Assembly: GCF_001808185.1 (NCBI RefSeq)
Contig: NZ_CP017668.1
Coordinates: 1,922,001-1,986,000, forward strand
Direction: 5' to 3'
Source: Jeongeupia sp. USM3
GTDB lineage: Bacteria > Pseudomonadota > Gammaproteobacteria > Burkholderiales > Chitinibacteraceae
DNA length: 64,000 nucleotides
A program made the position numbers and the translations under genes. The notes beneath the pieces were generated by a model. It worked only from the letters and a program-made list of their open reading frames with translations, ran no database searches and was not told where the DNA came from. The stretch's first letter is position 1, and each line of letters starts with the position of its first letter. Shown piece by piece: positions 1 through 8,395 of this stretch.

Positions 1-117
1 GTTCTGGCCTGCCGCCCGTGCCGGCGTCGTTGCTTTACCATTGCCTTCAAACTTTGCGAGACCTTGCCGGTCGAACAAGCCGGCAATGACCCTCCCTCTT
101 AGCGAGCCCCGCCCCGC

Positions 118-738
118 ATGAAATTCAAACCCGAACCGCCGCTGTCCGACGCCGAACTCGACGAGCTCGCCGCCTTCCTCGAATCCGACGCCACAGGCGA
201 CGAGTGCATGGACCTGTCGATGCTGCACGGCTTTCTTACCGCGATCCGCGTCGGCCCGGCCGAACCGGAGCCGGCCGCATGGCTGGCGCAGGTCTGGGGC
301 GAGGCCGGCCAGACGCCGCGCTTCGCGTCGCCGGCGGCGCAACAGCGGATCGAAGACCTGATCCTGCGCTTCTACAACCAGCTCGGCGATGAACTCGTCG
401 GCGAACCCGCCGCATTCACGCCACTCGTCTATGTCGACGAGGAGGCCGGCACCGACATCGCCCAGCAGTGGTGCTACGGCTTCATGCTCGGCACGGCGAT
501 GGCGCCGAAGGCGTGGCAGCCGGCGATGGACGATGACGAAATCGCCCAGCTGCTGGCACCGATCTTCGACTGCGCCGACGACGAGGCGCGCGAGGCGATG
601 GAAGCCGATGGCGACAACCTCGCCGAATTCGAGCACGAACTGGCCGCGGCGCTGCCGGACATCGTTCCGGTGCTGCGGGCGTTCTGGCTGGCGCGGGCCG
701 AGGCTGCCGCACCGCGCGTCAGCCGCCGCCGGCATTGA
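118..738 (+). CDS. UPF0149 (YecA/YgfB-like) family protein
   Basis: A 206-residue acidic protein of the YecA/YgfB (UPF0149) family. The family traits are visible: an N-terminal helical segment with LHGFLTAI, and a central WCYGFMLG block followed by acidic helices. Members are small cytoplasmic proteins of unclear function; some carry a C-terminal zinc-binding SEC-C motif, but this one ends in a basic tail (SRRRH) without it. The ATG follows a short hairpin (TTGCCGG at 64-70 and CCGGCAA at 80-86) in the 117 bp that precede it, where no gene is visible. Its stop codon abuts or overlaps the start of phoH, so it may be the first gene of that operon. The family call is good; the biochemical role is unknown. 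Confidence 0.8.
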   Translation: MKFKPEPPLSDAELDELAAFLESDATGDECMDLSMLHGFLTAIRVGPAEPEPAAWLAQVWGEAGQTPRFASPAAQQRIEDLILRFYNQLGDELVGEPAAFTPLVYVDEEAGTDIAQQWCYGFMLGTAMAPKAWQPAMDDDEIAQLLAPIFDCADDEAREAMEADGDNLAEFEHELAAALPDIVPVLRAFWLARAEAAAPRVSRRRH

Positions 739-755
739 ATCAACAGGATCCCGTT

Positions 756-1760
756 TTGCATACCGACAAGATTTCCTTCCAGCCCGTCGACAATGCACGC
801 CTCGCCAACCTGTGCGGCGTGCTCGACGAGAACCTCAAGCAGATCGAGACCGCACTCGACGTCAACATCGTCCGCCGCGACGCGCACTTCCGCGTCTCGG
901 GCGAAGCGCCGCAGGTGCGTACCGCGCTCGACGCGCTCGAGTACTTCTACTTCCAGGCCACCGAAGCGCTCGACATCGACACGGTGCAGCTCGGGCTGAT
1001 CGAAATGAGCCGCACGCCGTCCGACCTGCCGGCCGACCCGGACGCGCCGCAGCTGAAGACCCGCCGCACCGACCTCAAGGGCCGCACGCCGGGGCAGAAC
1101 GCCTACCTGAAGGCGATCCAGGAACACGACATCACCTTCGGCATCGGCCCGGCCGGCACCGGCAAGACCTATCTCGCCGTCGCCAGCGCCGTCGACGCGC
1201 TCGAGCGCGACGCGGTCAAGCGGCTGGTGCTGGTGCGGCCGGCGGTCGAGGCCGGCGAGAAGCTCGGTTTCCTGCCAGGCGATCTGGTGCAGAAGGTCGA
1301 CCCGTATCTGCGGCCGCTGTACGACGCACTCTACGACCTGATGGGTTTCGACAAGGTCACGCGGATGTTCGAGAAGGGCGTGATCGAGATCGCCCCGCTG
1401 GCGTTCATGCGCGGCCGCACGCTCAACCATTCGTTCGTGATCCTCGACGAAGCGCAGAACAGCTCGCCCGAACAGATGAAGATGTTCCTGACCCGGATCG
1501 GCTTCGGTTCGAAGGCGGTGATCACCGGCGACCCGACGCAGACCGACCTGCCGAAGAACCAGAAGTCCGGCCTCGTCGACGCGCAGGACGTCCTCAAGGG
1601 CGTGCGCGGCATCGGCATCCATCACTTCACCAGCGCCGACGTCGTCCGCCATCCGCTGGTACAGAAGATCGTCGACGCCTACGAGCGCGCCGCCAAGACC
1701 CGCGCCGCCGCCGAGGAACCCGGTCAGCGCAGCCGCCGCACGCCGGAGGCCAAGGAATGA
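756..1760 (+). CDS. ybeZ: PhoH family ATPase (YbeZ)
   Basis: A cytoplasmic PhoH-like P-loop ATPase, about 334 residues, almost always next to ybeY and thought to act with it in RNA metabolism and ribosome quality control. Walker A is GPAGTGKTYLA and Walker B is in FVILDEAQNSSPEQMKMFL, with the DPTQTDLP motif behind it. There is no ATG start. The frame opens at TTG 735, overlapping the previous stop, but a second TTG at 756 has an AGGA ribosome site at 745-748 with 7-nt spacing and gives LHTDKISFQP as N-terminus, so I prefer 756. The stop overlaps the ybeY start as ATGA. Family assignment is secure; the exact start is not. Confidence 0.88.
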   Translation: MHTDKISFQPVDNARLANLCGVLDENLKQIETALDVNIVRRDAHFRVSGEAPQVRTALDALEYFYFQATEALDIDTVQLGLIEMSRTPSDLPADPDAPQLKTRRTDLKGRTPGQNAYLKAIQEHDITFGIGPAGTGKTYLAVASAVDALERDAVKRLVLVRPAVEAGEKLGFLPGDLVQKVDPYLRPLYDALYDLMGFDKVTRMFEKGVIEIAPLAFMRGRTLNHSFVILDEAQNSSPEQMKMFLTRIGFGSKAVITGDPTQTDLPKNQKSGLVDAQDVLKGVRGIGIHHFTSADVVRHPLVQKIVDAYERAAKTRAAAEEPGQRSRRTPEAKE

Positions 1761-2230
1761 GCCGCCGGCTGAAACTCGCGCTGCAGCTTGCCACCGACGC
1801 CGCCGGTCTGCCCGGCAAGGCGCAGCTGAAGGGCTGGATCGAAGCGGCACTGCGGCCCGGCGTGAAAGCCGCCGAACTCACCGTGCGCATCGTCGATGCC
1901 GACGAAGGGCGGCAGCTGAACCGCGACTACCGCGGCAAGGACTACGCGACCAATGTGCTGACCTTCACCTTCGACGACGACATGCCGGCGATCGAAGGCC
2001 TGCCGCTCTTCGGCGATCTGGTGCTGTGCGCGCCGGTGGTCGAGCGCGAAGCCTTTGATCAAGGCAAGACGCTGGATGCGCACTACTGCCACCTGATCGT
2101 CCACGGCACGCTGCACCTGCAGGGCTACGACCATATCGTCGATGCCGAAGCCGACGAAATGGAGGCGCTCGAGACGCAAATCGTCACAACGCTCGGGTAT
2201 GATGACCCGTATCGCACCGACACGGAGTAG
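1757..2230 (+). CDS. ybeY: Endoribonuclease YbeY (rRNA maturation factor)
   Basis: YbeY is a single-strand endoribonuclease that matures the 3' end of 16S rRNA and contributes to 70S ribosome quality control. The 157-residue product carries the metal-binding signature HGTLHLQGYDH, whose three His bind zinc, and the upstream YATNVLTF segment typical of the family. The ATG at 1757 overlaps the phoH stop by four bases (ATGA), indicating translational coupling. The same frame stays open far upstream within phoH, but that stretch has no homology-like character and is a shadow. The next gene starts 8 bp after the stop. Very confident. Confidence 0.95.
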   Translation: MSRRLKLALQLATDAAGLPGKAQLKGWIEAALRPGVKAAELTVRIVDADEGRQLNRDYRGKDYATNVLTFTFDDDMPAIEGLPLFGDLVLCAPVVEREAFDQGKTLDAHYCHLIVHGTLHLQGYDHIVDAEADEMEALETQIVTTLGYDDPYRTDTE

Positions 2231-2238
2231 CAGCAAGC

Positions 2239-3096
2239 ATGGACGATCCCTCGTCCCCCAGTCCCAAACCGTCGTGGCTGGAACGACTGACGCATTTCCT
2301 GCTGCGGGAGCCTGAAAACCGCGGCGAACTCGTAGAAATTCTCCATTCGGCCTTCGAGCGCCACCTGCTCGACGCCGATGCGCTCGGCATGATCGAGGGC
2401 GTGCTCAACGTCGGCGACATGCAGGTGCGCGACGTGATGGTGCCGCGCAGCCAGATGGACGTGATCGACATCAGCCAGCCGCCGTCCGCCTTCATTCCCT
2501 TCGTCATCGAGACCGCGCACTCGCGCTTCCCGGTCATCGACGGCAACAAGGACCACGTGCTCGGCATCCTGCTGGCCAAGGACCTGCTGCGCTACTACGC
2601 CGGCGACAAGGACTTCGACGTTCGCGACATGCTGCGCCCGGCGGTGTTCATCCCCGAGGCCAAGCGGCTCAACGTGCTGCTCAAGGATTTCCGCAACAAC
2701 CGCAACCACATGGCCATCGTCGTCGACGAATACGGCGGCGTCGCCGGCCTCGTGACGATCGAGGACGTGATGGAGCAGATCGTCGGCGACATCGAGGACG
2801 AGTACGACTACGACGAAACCGAGGACAACATCGTCGTCGACCGCCGCGGCTACTGGCGCGTCAAGGGGCTGACCGAGATCGCCGATCTCAACGAGGAAAT
2901 CGGCAGCCGCTTCTCCGACGCCGAGTTCGATACCGTCGCCGGCCTCGTCACCCACCATTTCGGCCATGTGCCCAAGCGTGGCGAAGCGGTCGAATTCGAC
3001 GGCTTCCGCTTCCAGATCGTCCGCGCCGACAGCCGCCGCGTCCACTCGGTACTGATCGAGAAGCGCGCGGTGCTGACCGAGGAAGAATCCAGCTGA
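2239..3096 (+). CDS. corC: CorC/HlyC family transporter-associated protein (CBS domains)
   Basis: A 285-residue soluble CorC/YbeX-type protein. It has two CBS domains in the first half (around DVMVPRSQMDVIDI and HMAIVVDEYGGVAGLVTIEDVMEQIVGDI, shown here only by landmark) and a C-terminal CorC_HlyC domain ending near HSVLIEKR. Members are linked to magnesium and cobalt efflux or, through YbeX, to ribosome-related functions of the ybeZ-ybeY-ybeX-lnt operon. It lacks the DUF21 membrane domain of the longer HlyC/CorC proteins, as expected for this locus. GGAG lies just upstream of the ATG. The stop overlaps the lnt start by one base (TGATG), so the two are coupled. Confidence 0.92.
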   Translation: MDDPSSPSPKPSWLERLTHFLLREPENRGELVEILHSAFERHLLDADALGMIEGVLNVGDMQVRDVMVPRSQMDVIDISQPPSAFIPFVIETAHSRFPVIDGNKDHVLGILLAKDLLRYYAGDKDFDVRDMLRPAVFIPEAKRLNVLLKDFRNNRNHMAIVVDEYGGVAGLVTIEDVMEQIVGDIEDEYDYDETEDNIVVDRRGYWRVKGLTEIADLNEEIGSRFSDAEFDTVAGLVTHHFGHVPKRGEAVEFDGFRFQIVRADSRRVHSVLIEKRAVLTEEESS

Positions 3097-4589
3097 TGTT
3101 CAAGAACAGACTCGCCGGTCTGCTTGCACTGGCCGCCTGCGGGGCGGCCAGTGTGTTTTCGTTCGCGCCGCTCTATCTCGGCGTGCTGATGCCGCTGTCG
3201 CTGGCCGGCTGGCTGTGGGGCGTCGGCCGCGCGCCGTCGGTCCGTGCCGCGATGCTGGCCGGCTACGCCTGGGGGCTCGGCTACTTCGTCGCCAACGTCT
3301 ACTGGGTCTACATCAGCCTGCATACCTTCGGCGGCATGCCCGGCTGGATGGCCGCCGGCTGCACCTTGCTGTTCGGCGCCTATCTGGCGCTGTTCCCGGC
3401 GCTGGCCGCCGGGCTCGGCCGGCGCCTGCCCTGCCCCGAACCGCTGCGCCTGCCGCTGCTGCTGCCGACGCTGTTCTGCGCGAGCGAGTGGCTGCGCGGC
3501 ACGCTGTTCACCGGTTTTCCATGGGCCGAAACCGGTACCTCGCAGATTCCGTCGTGGCCGCTGGCCGGCTACGCGCCGATCGTCGGCAGCATGGGCGTCG
3601 GCTGGCTGCTGCTGCTCGGCGTCGGCATCGTGCTGGCGCGCTGGCGCGACCCGCGCCGCTGGGCCGGCGTCGCGGCGCTCTGGCTCGCCGGCTGGGGCCT
3701 GCTGCAGGTCGAGTGGACGACGCCGGTCGGCAAGCCCGTCAGCGTGAGTCTGGCGCAAAGCAATATCGCGCAAGACATGAAGTGGAACAGCGCCCATTAC
3801 CTCGACAACCTGCGCGTCAACCTGCAGCAAGCCCGGCAGGCCAGGGGCGAGCTTGTCGTGCTGCCGGAAACGGCGATTCCGGCCTTTCTCACCGACGTGC
3901 CCGACTGGTATCTCGACACGCTGCGGTCGGCAGTCGGCGAACGCGCCTTGGTGCTTGGCGTGCCGCTGCAGGGCAAGGGGGCCGACGAGTACTACAACGG
4001 CGCGATGGTACTGACCGACCCGCGCCAGCCGGTGTACAAGAAGCAGCATCTGGTGCCGTTCGGCGAATTCGTGCCGGTGCCGTGGCTGTTCGGCTGGATG
4101 TACCGCTTCCTCGACATGCCGCTCTCGGGTTTCTCGCGCGGCGCGTTCAAGCAGCCGCCGTTCGTCATCGGCCCGACCCGGCTGGCGGCGAACATCTGCT
4201 ACGAGGACGTATTCGCTACCGACATCCTCCAGGCCTTGCCGGAAGCAACGATGCTGGTGAACTTCAGCAACCTCGCCTGGTTCGACGGATCGTGGGCCGC
4301 CGAACAGCAGCTGCAGATGTCGCAGGCCCGGGCGCTCGAGACCGGCCGCTACATGCTGCGCTCGACCAATACCGGTGCCACCGCAATCGTCGACCACCGG
4401 GGCCGGGTACAGGCGCGCTTGCCGCAACGGCAGCGTGCGGTGCTGGAAGGACAGGCTGTCAACCGGACCGGGCTGACGCCTTACGGGCGCTGGCACAACA
4501 CACCGATCCTGCTGACCTGGCTACTGAGCTTGCTGGCGCTGGTGTGGACGGGCATTCGTTGCGAGCGGCGACAAAGTTCTTTCAATTAA
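3096..4589 (+). CDS. lnt: Apolipoprotein N-acyltransferase
   Basis: Lnt adds the third acyl chain to the N-terminal cysteine of lipoproteins in the inner membrane. The 497-residue product starts with about six hydrophobic membrane segments (residues 1-200), followed by a periplasmic nitrilase-like domain and a final C-terminal anchor (LLTWLLSLLALVW). The catalytic triad can be placed: Glu in VVLPETAIPAF, Lys in YKKQHLVPFGE, and Cys in ANICYEDVF. It is the last gene of the phoH-ybeY-corC-lnt operon, and no strong terminator follows. The family and role are certain. Confidence 0.96.
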   Translation: MFKNRLAGLLALAACGAASVFSFAPLYLGVLMPLSLAGWLWGVGRAPSVRAAMLAGYAWGLGYFVANVYWVYISLHTFGGMPGWMAAGCTLLFGAYLALFPALAAGLGRRLPCPEPLRLPLLLPTLFCASEWLRGTLFTGFPWAETGTSQIPSWPLAGYAPIVGSMGVGWLLLLGVGIVLARWRDPRRWAGVAALWLAGWGLLQVEWTTPVGKPVSVSLAQSNIAQDMKWNSAHYLDNLRVNLQQARQARGELVVLPETAIPAFLTDVPDWYLDTLRSAVGERALVLGVPLQGKGADEYYNGAMVLTDPRQPVYKKQHLVPFGEFVPVPWLFGWMYRFLDMPLSGFSRGAFKQPPFVIGPTRLAANICYEDVFATDILQALPEATMLVNFSNLAWFDGSWAAEQQLQMSQARALETGRYMLRSTNTGATAIVDHRGRVQARLPQRQRAVLEGQAVNRTGLTPYGRWHNTPILLTWLLSLLALVWTGIRCERRQSSFN

Positions 4590-4945
4590 AGAAAGAATTT
4601 TACTTACTCAACGGACGTACTTTGTAGCCACCCCGCCGCGCTCTGGCCGGGGGTATTTCACAAACCGGCTGACGTGCGGCAGGCTGCCTCCCGCCTGCTT
4701 GCCGCTCGTCGCGCCATCGTGGAAATGCCCGCCCGCCACCTGCCATTTCCTTGATTTAGCAGGACTGCTCACCCATTCTTGGGAACATCCAGTTGGCAAT
4801 AAGCACCTGAAGTCGCATCGCAGTCCTGGCCGGGAATGACGGCGCATCGCCATGCCGCCTTTCCGGCATTGCGGCACGCCTTGCCCCGCGCCGGCAGCAC
4901 CGTACTTTACATACTGCGTATGCGTTGCAGGATAGGGAGATCACG
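4590..4945 (+). other. Gene-free stretch upstream of regulator 1
   Basis: There are 356 bp between lnt and the first VpsR-like regulator. No reading frame here looks real and no tRNA or stable RNA is recognised. The start of the stretch is AT-rich. A small perfect dyad, CATAC-TGC-GTATG (4910-4922), lies 10 bp before the ribosome site of the regulator and could be an operator, though at this size it may be chance. I found no GG-N10-GC sigma-54 promoter with correct spacing. Confidence 0.4.
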
Positions 4946-6283
4946 GTGAATTCGCGTGCCCTGCTGCTCTACAGCAGCGAGCCGGACCGTTCGAATCCGG
5001 CACCGCTGCCCGACCTCATCCCCGGCTGGCAATGGACCATTGCGACAAGCCCCGCCAGCGCCCACCAGCAGATCCACACTCACAACATCCAGGTCGGCGT
5101 GATCCATCTGGAGCCCGAAGTGCCGGTCGCGTTCGACCAGCTCGAAACCCTCACCGCCAGTCACCCGCAGATCGAATGGATCGTCGCCGCACCGCCGGAC
5201 GTGCTCGACGCTGCCGACGTCGGCCGCTTCATCGCCGGCACCTGCTTCGACTACCACACCCTGCCGGCCGACCTCGACAGGCTGGCGGTGACGCTCGGCC
5301 ACGCCTGGGGCCGCGCGCAGATGCGCGAACGCTGCCGCGGTACGGCCCGGCCGGGGCAGTTCGGCATGGTCGGCGGGTCCGCGTCGATGCAGCGGCTGTA
5401 CGGCAATCTGGAAAAGATCAGCAACAGCGATGCACCGGTACTGATCCAGGGCGAAAGCGGCACCGGCAAGGAGCTTGTCGCCCGGGCGATCCACCGCCAT
5501 TCGGCGCGGGCGCAGCAGCCGTATATCGCCGTCAATTGCGGCGCGATCCCGGTCAACCTGATCCAGTCCGAGCTGTTCGGCTACGAGAAAGGCGCGTTCA
5601 CTGGTGCCAACCAGCGCAAGATCGGCCTGATCGAGTCGGCCAACGGCGGCAGCGTCTTCCTCGACGAAATCGGCGACCTGCCGTTCGAGTCGCAGGTAAT
5701 GCTGCTGCGTTTTCTGCAGGAGCACTGCATCGAGCGGGTCGGCGGGCACACGCCGATCGACGTCGACGTCCGCGTGATCGCCGCGACCCACGTCAACCTC
5801 GAACTTGCCGTGGCGGCACGCAGCTTCCGCGAAGACCTGTTCTACCGGCTCAACGTGCTGCGCGTCACCGTGCCGCCGCTGCGCGAACGCCTCGACGATG
5901 TCGACCTGCTCGCCGACTGGTGCTTCGAGGTGTTCTCGAGCGAAAAGAACGCCCATGTCCAGGGCTTCAGCCTGCGCGCCAAGCAGGCGATGTCGCGCTA
6001 CGGCTGGCCCGGCAATGTCCGCGAACTGATCAACCGGGTGCGCCGCGCCATGGTCATGAGCGAGCACCGGCTGATCTCGGCCGAAGACCTGCTGCTCGAC
6101 GCCCCGGCTTGCGATGCCGCAAACGGCGCCTCGCTCGGGCAGGCGCGCGACCAGGCCGAGCGCGACCTGATCGAGCACGCACTGCTGATCAACAAACAGA
6201 ACATCACCGAAACCGCCCGACAGCTGGGGCTGTCGCGCTCGACGCTTTACCGTTTGATCAACAAGTTAGAACTCAAACAGTAA
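4946..6283 (+). CDS. VpsR-like sigma-54-dependent activator (locus 1)
   Basis: A 445-residue enhancer-binding protein. Residues 1 to about 120 form a receiver-like domain of the VpsR type. At the strand where response regulators keep the phosphorylated Asp the sequence reads VGVIHLEPE, so the acceptor appears to be missing. The AAA+ domain has Walker A GESGTGKEL, the sigma-54 contact loop GAFTGA, and Walker B GGSVFLDEIGDL. A Fis-type helix-turn-helix ends the protein (ETARQLGLSRSTLYRLI). The GTG start has GGGAG six bases upstream; an in-frame TTG at 4925 is less likely. Vibrio VpsR binds cyclic di-GMP and activates biofilm genes but works with sigma-70. The intact GAFTGA here, with a sigma-54 promoter 6 kb away before the small-protein operon, suggests a true sigma-54 activator of that operon (inference). 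Confidence 0.85.
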   Translation: MNSRALLLYSSEPDRSNPAPLPDLIPGWQWTIATSPASAHQQIHTHNIQVGVIHLEPEVPVAFDQLETLTASHPQIEWIVAAPPDVLDAADVGRFIAGTCFDYHTLPADLDRLAVTLGHAWGRAQMRERCRGTARPGQFGMVGGSASMQRLYGNLEKISNSDAPVLIQGESGTGKELVARAIHRHSARAQQPYIAVNCGAIPVNLIQSELFGYEKGAFTGANQRKIGLIESANGGSVFLDEIGDLPFESQVMLLRFLQEHCIERVGGHTPIDVDVRVIAATHVNLELAVAARSFREDLFYRLNVLRVTVPPLRERLDDVDLLADWCFEVFSSEKNAHVQGFSLRAKQAMSRYGWPGNVRELINRVRRAMVMSEHRLISAEDLLLDAPACDAANGASLGQARDQAERDLIEHALLINKQNITETARQLGLSRSTLYRLINKLELKQ

Positions 6284-6354
6284 GCCGGCCAGCAATGCTC
6301 CCGACTTGCGGGGGCCGGGTCTGACCGCTTCGATCCTTTGGAGAGGAGAATACG

Positions 6355-7644
6355 ATGCGTCATCGACTCAACCCCTTTGCGCTGGCCGGACTCGCCGTCA
6401 GCCTGGCGGGCGCCACTTACGCCGCCGAGCCGGAACCCGAAGCCACGGTAACATCAACGCCGCTTGCGGCCGCACCGGTCATCGAGGCCGTCCCCGTCGT
6501 CGACGCAGCCCCTGCCGCCACGGTCGCCGAAGCCGCGGTCCCCCAGCAGGCACAGGCCGAAACGCCGTCCGAGCCGCCGGAAGCCGTTGCAGCGTCCCCC
6601 CAACAGGCACAGGCGGACCCTACCGCCGCGCCCCCTAGCGAGGAGCCCCCTACGCTCAAGTCATCACAACCGACGATGACCTTGCAGGAAGCGGCCGACA
6701 TTCTCGCCCCTGGTGTCCTGACGCCCAAGGGCACCCTAGTGCTGGACCCGTCGCTCCAGTACTCGTACACCAATGGCAGCCGGGTGGCGCTGGTTGGTTA
6801 CACGGTCATTCCGGCTGTGACGGTCGGCCTGATCGATATCCGCCAGGAGAACCGCTCCACCCTGACTGCGGCCATTGCCGCCCGCTACGGCATTACCGAG
6901 CGGACGGAAGTCGAACTTCGCATACCCTACATCTACTCAAGGGACGAAGCGCAGGATCGTCCGTTCCTGAACGGCTCGATCGATCCGACCGTATTCAACA
7001 CCACCGGCCAAGGGATTAGCGACGTAGAACTCGCATTGCGTTACCAGCTCAATCAACCGCCAGCCGGAAATCCCTATTATGTCGCGGCAATTCGTGCCAA
7101 ATCGGACACCGGCACCGGCTCCTTCGACGTTCCGTACGACATCAAAACCGGCTTGGCGACCGAGTTGCCGACCGGCTCCGGATTTTGGGGGCTGCAAGGG
7201 ACGCTTTCCGCGATCGTACCTTCCGACCCGGCCGTGTTTTTCGGCAGCCTGAGTTATATGTGGAATATCAAGAAAGATGTCGACAAAACGATTGCTTATC
7301 GCGTGCCGGATACGACGGCCCTTGTCCCCAACCAGTTCACGGTCAAGGAAGAACATGTTGGTGAAGTCGATCCTGGCGACGTCTATCAGATTGCCATCGG
7401 CATGGGTTTCGGTATCAATGAGCGCAGCTCGTTCAGCTTGTCATACGACCACAGCATCATCACCAAGACCAAGATCAATGGCTCGATTCCGGAGGGTTCA
7501 ACCTTTGTGCAGGTCGGGATACTGCAACTCGGCCTGTCCTACAGGATCAACGCCAGTACTACGGCGAATCTGAGTCTGGGCATCGGCACGACCGACTACT
7601 CCCCCGATGTGCAAATGACCCTTCGACTGCCGGTCACCTTCTGA
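6355..7644 (+). CDS. FapF-like outer-membrane beta-barrel (locus 1)
   Basis: A 429-residue exported protein with a signal peptide ending near TYAA, then about 90 residues rich in Ala, Pro, Glu and Gln that contain two short QQAQA-type repeats. From residue 105 onward the alternating strands of an outer-membrane barrel run to the terminal Phe (MTLRLPVTF). It shares several blocks with the barrel at 19310-20638, notably TELPTG, the following G.WG and DPAVxFG, so the two are paralogues. FapF is the trimeric pore that secretes Fap amyloid subunits. The N-terminal coiled coil of FapF is not obvious here and the low-complexity linker takes its place. A strong GGAGAGGAG ribosome site precedes the ATG. 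It lies 71 bp after the regulator on the same strand. Confidence 0.75.
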   Translation: MRHRLNPFALAGLAVSLAGATYAAEPEPEATVTSTPLAAAPVIEAVPVVDAAPAATVAEAAVPQQAQAETPSEPPEAVAASPQQAQADPTAAPPSEEPPTLKSSQPTMTLQEAADILAPGVLTPKGTLVLDPSLQYSYTNGSRVALVGYTVIPAVTVGLIDIRQENRSTLTAAIAARYGITERTEVELRIPYIYSRDEAQDRPFLNGSIDPTVFNTTGQGISDVELALRYQLNQPPAGNPYYVAAIRAKSDTGTGSFDVPYDIKTGLATELPTGSGFWGLQGTLSAIVPSDPAVFFGSLSYMWNIKKDVDKTIAYRVPDTTALVPNQFTVKEEHVGEVDPGDVYQIAIGMGFGINERSSFSLSYDHSIITKTKINGSIPEGSTFVQVGILQLGLSYRINASTTANLSLGIGTTDYSPDVQMTLRLPVTF

Positions 7645-7667
7645 CCGCCGAGCTTTAAGCCCAACGA

Positions 7668-7690
7668 AATCGGGGGCCAAGCCCCCGATT
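7668..7690. terminator. Bidirectional hairpin between convergent genes
   Basis: A perfect 10-bp stem (AATCGGGGGC and GCCCCCGATT) with a CAA loop lies between the convergent barrel gene and the FapE-like gene. The T tract is weak on both sides, so termination strength is uncertain. Confidence 0.6.
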
Positions 7691-7720
7691 GTCATTCATT
7701 GCGTCGTCCAAACGACCTGC

Positions 7721-8347
7721 CTACCGAATCCCCTGCACGACACTGTTTCTCAGGGAGTCCAGCACCCGATTATTCAACGCCTGCGAAAACGAACTGCTTG
7801 ATACATTCAATACCGTGCTTGCCTGAATGACGCGATTATCGACATTGTTCTGGATAACCTGGACCGGCAGCACATTATTGGGAATGCTGATCAGCGTGAC
7901 CTGAGTTCCGCCCCCTCCAACCGCCCCGGACACCAGTGCGCCGGCCTGCGCAGCGGCCCCCAGCGAACTTGCGACCGATGCCGAGACCCCATTGGCGGCG
8001 GGCTGGTTGCTCCACTTGAAAGCCGTTGCCGCAAGGATTTGCCCGTCGATCGACACCTTGCGCTCGATGGCAAACGATACCGACAGCGCACCGCCCAGAT
8101 CGGCGCCAGCACGGATCTCGGTCAAACCGGCATGATCGATCCGCCCGGCCTCGGCAAGAATGATCCGGTCTCCGTCAGGAGCAGATGCCGGCAGGGCACT
8201 TTCGTTCAATACCCCCGGCATCGCTTGCGCAATCGGCACTTCCCCAGCCTCAACGGCCTCCGGCGGCACGTCTGCCCATGCGCAATGCGTCGTCAGGGCC
8301 AGGATGCAGAGTGTCGTCAGATGGACCCGGGTCGCTACGCGTTTCAT
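7721..8347 (-). CDS. FapE-like exported protein (locus 1)
   Basis: A 208-residue protein with a signal peptide (cleavage near CAWA-DVPP). The middle has LTEIRAG followed by a beta-rich stretch (SVSFAIERKV), and the C-terminus is Asn/Ser/Val-rich, ending SVVQGIR. The last gene of the locus 2 operon also ends QGLR and holds the same position after the C39 peptidase, so I call both FapE-like. Overall identity between them looks low. The segment VIQASTVLNVSS closely matches the end of the small protein at 9115-9483 (MIQNSTILNVAVQ), which suggests it shares or caps the same fibre fold. It is the last gene of the minus-strand operon. The FapE label rests on position and architecture more than on sequence. 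Confidence 0.6.
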   Translation of the reverse strand: MKRVATRVHLTTLCILALTTHCAWADVPPEAVEAGEVPIAQAMPGVLNESALPASAPDGDRIILAEAGRIDHAGLTEIRAGADLGGALSVSFAIERKVSIDGQILAATAFKWSNQPAANGVSASVASSLGAAAQAGALVSGAVGGGGTQVTLISIPNNVLPVQVIQNNVDNRVIQASTVLNVSSSSFSQALNNRVLDSLRNSVVQGIR

Positions 8348-8395
8348 AAGTCACCCCGCTGTGCCCTCAATCAACAGATCCCCGATCCCCGCGGT

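Noticed and set aside
474..1850. Long minus-strand open frame (458 codons) opposite phoH
   Set aside because: It is antisense to a clear gene, Arg/His/Val-rich with no family character, and produced by the G/C bias of third codon positions.
4985..5010. GTTCGAATCC, like a tRNA T-arm
   Set aside because: It lies inside the coding sequence of the VpsR-like regulator and no acceptor stem or anticodon arm can be built around it.
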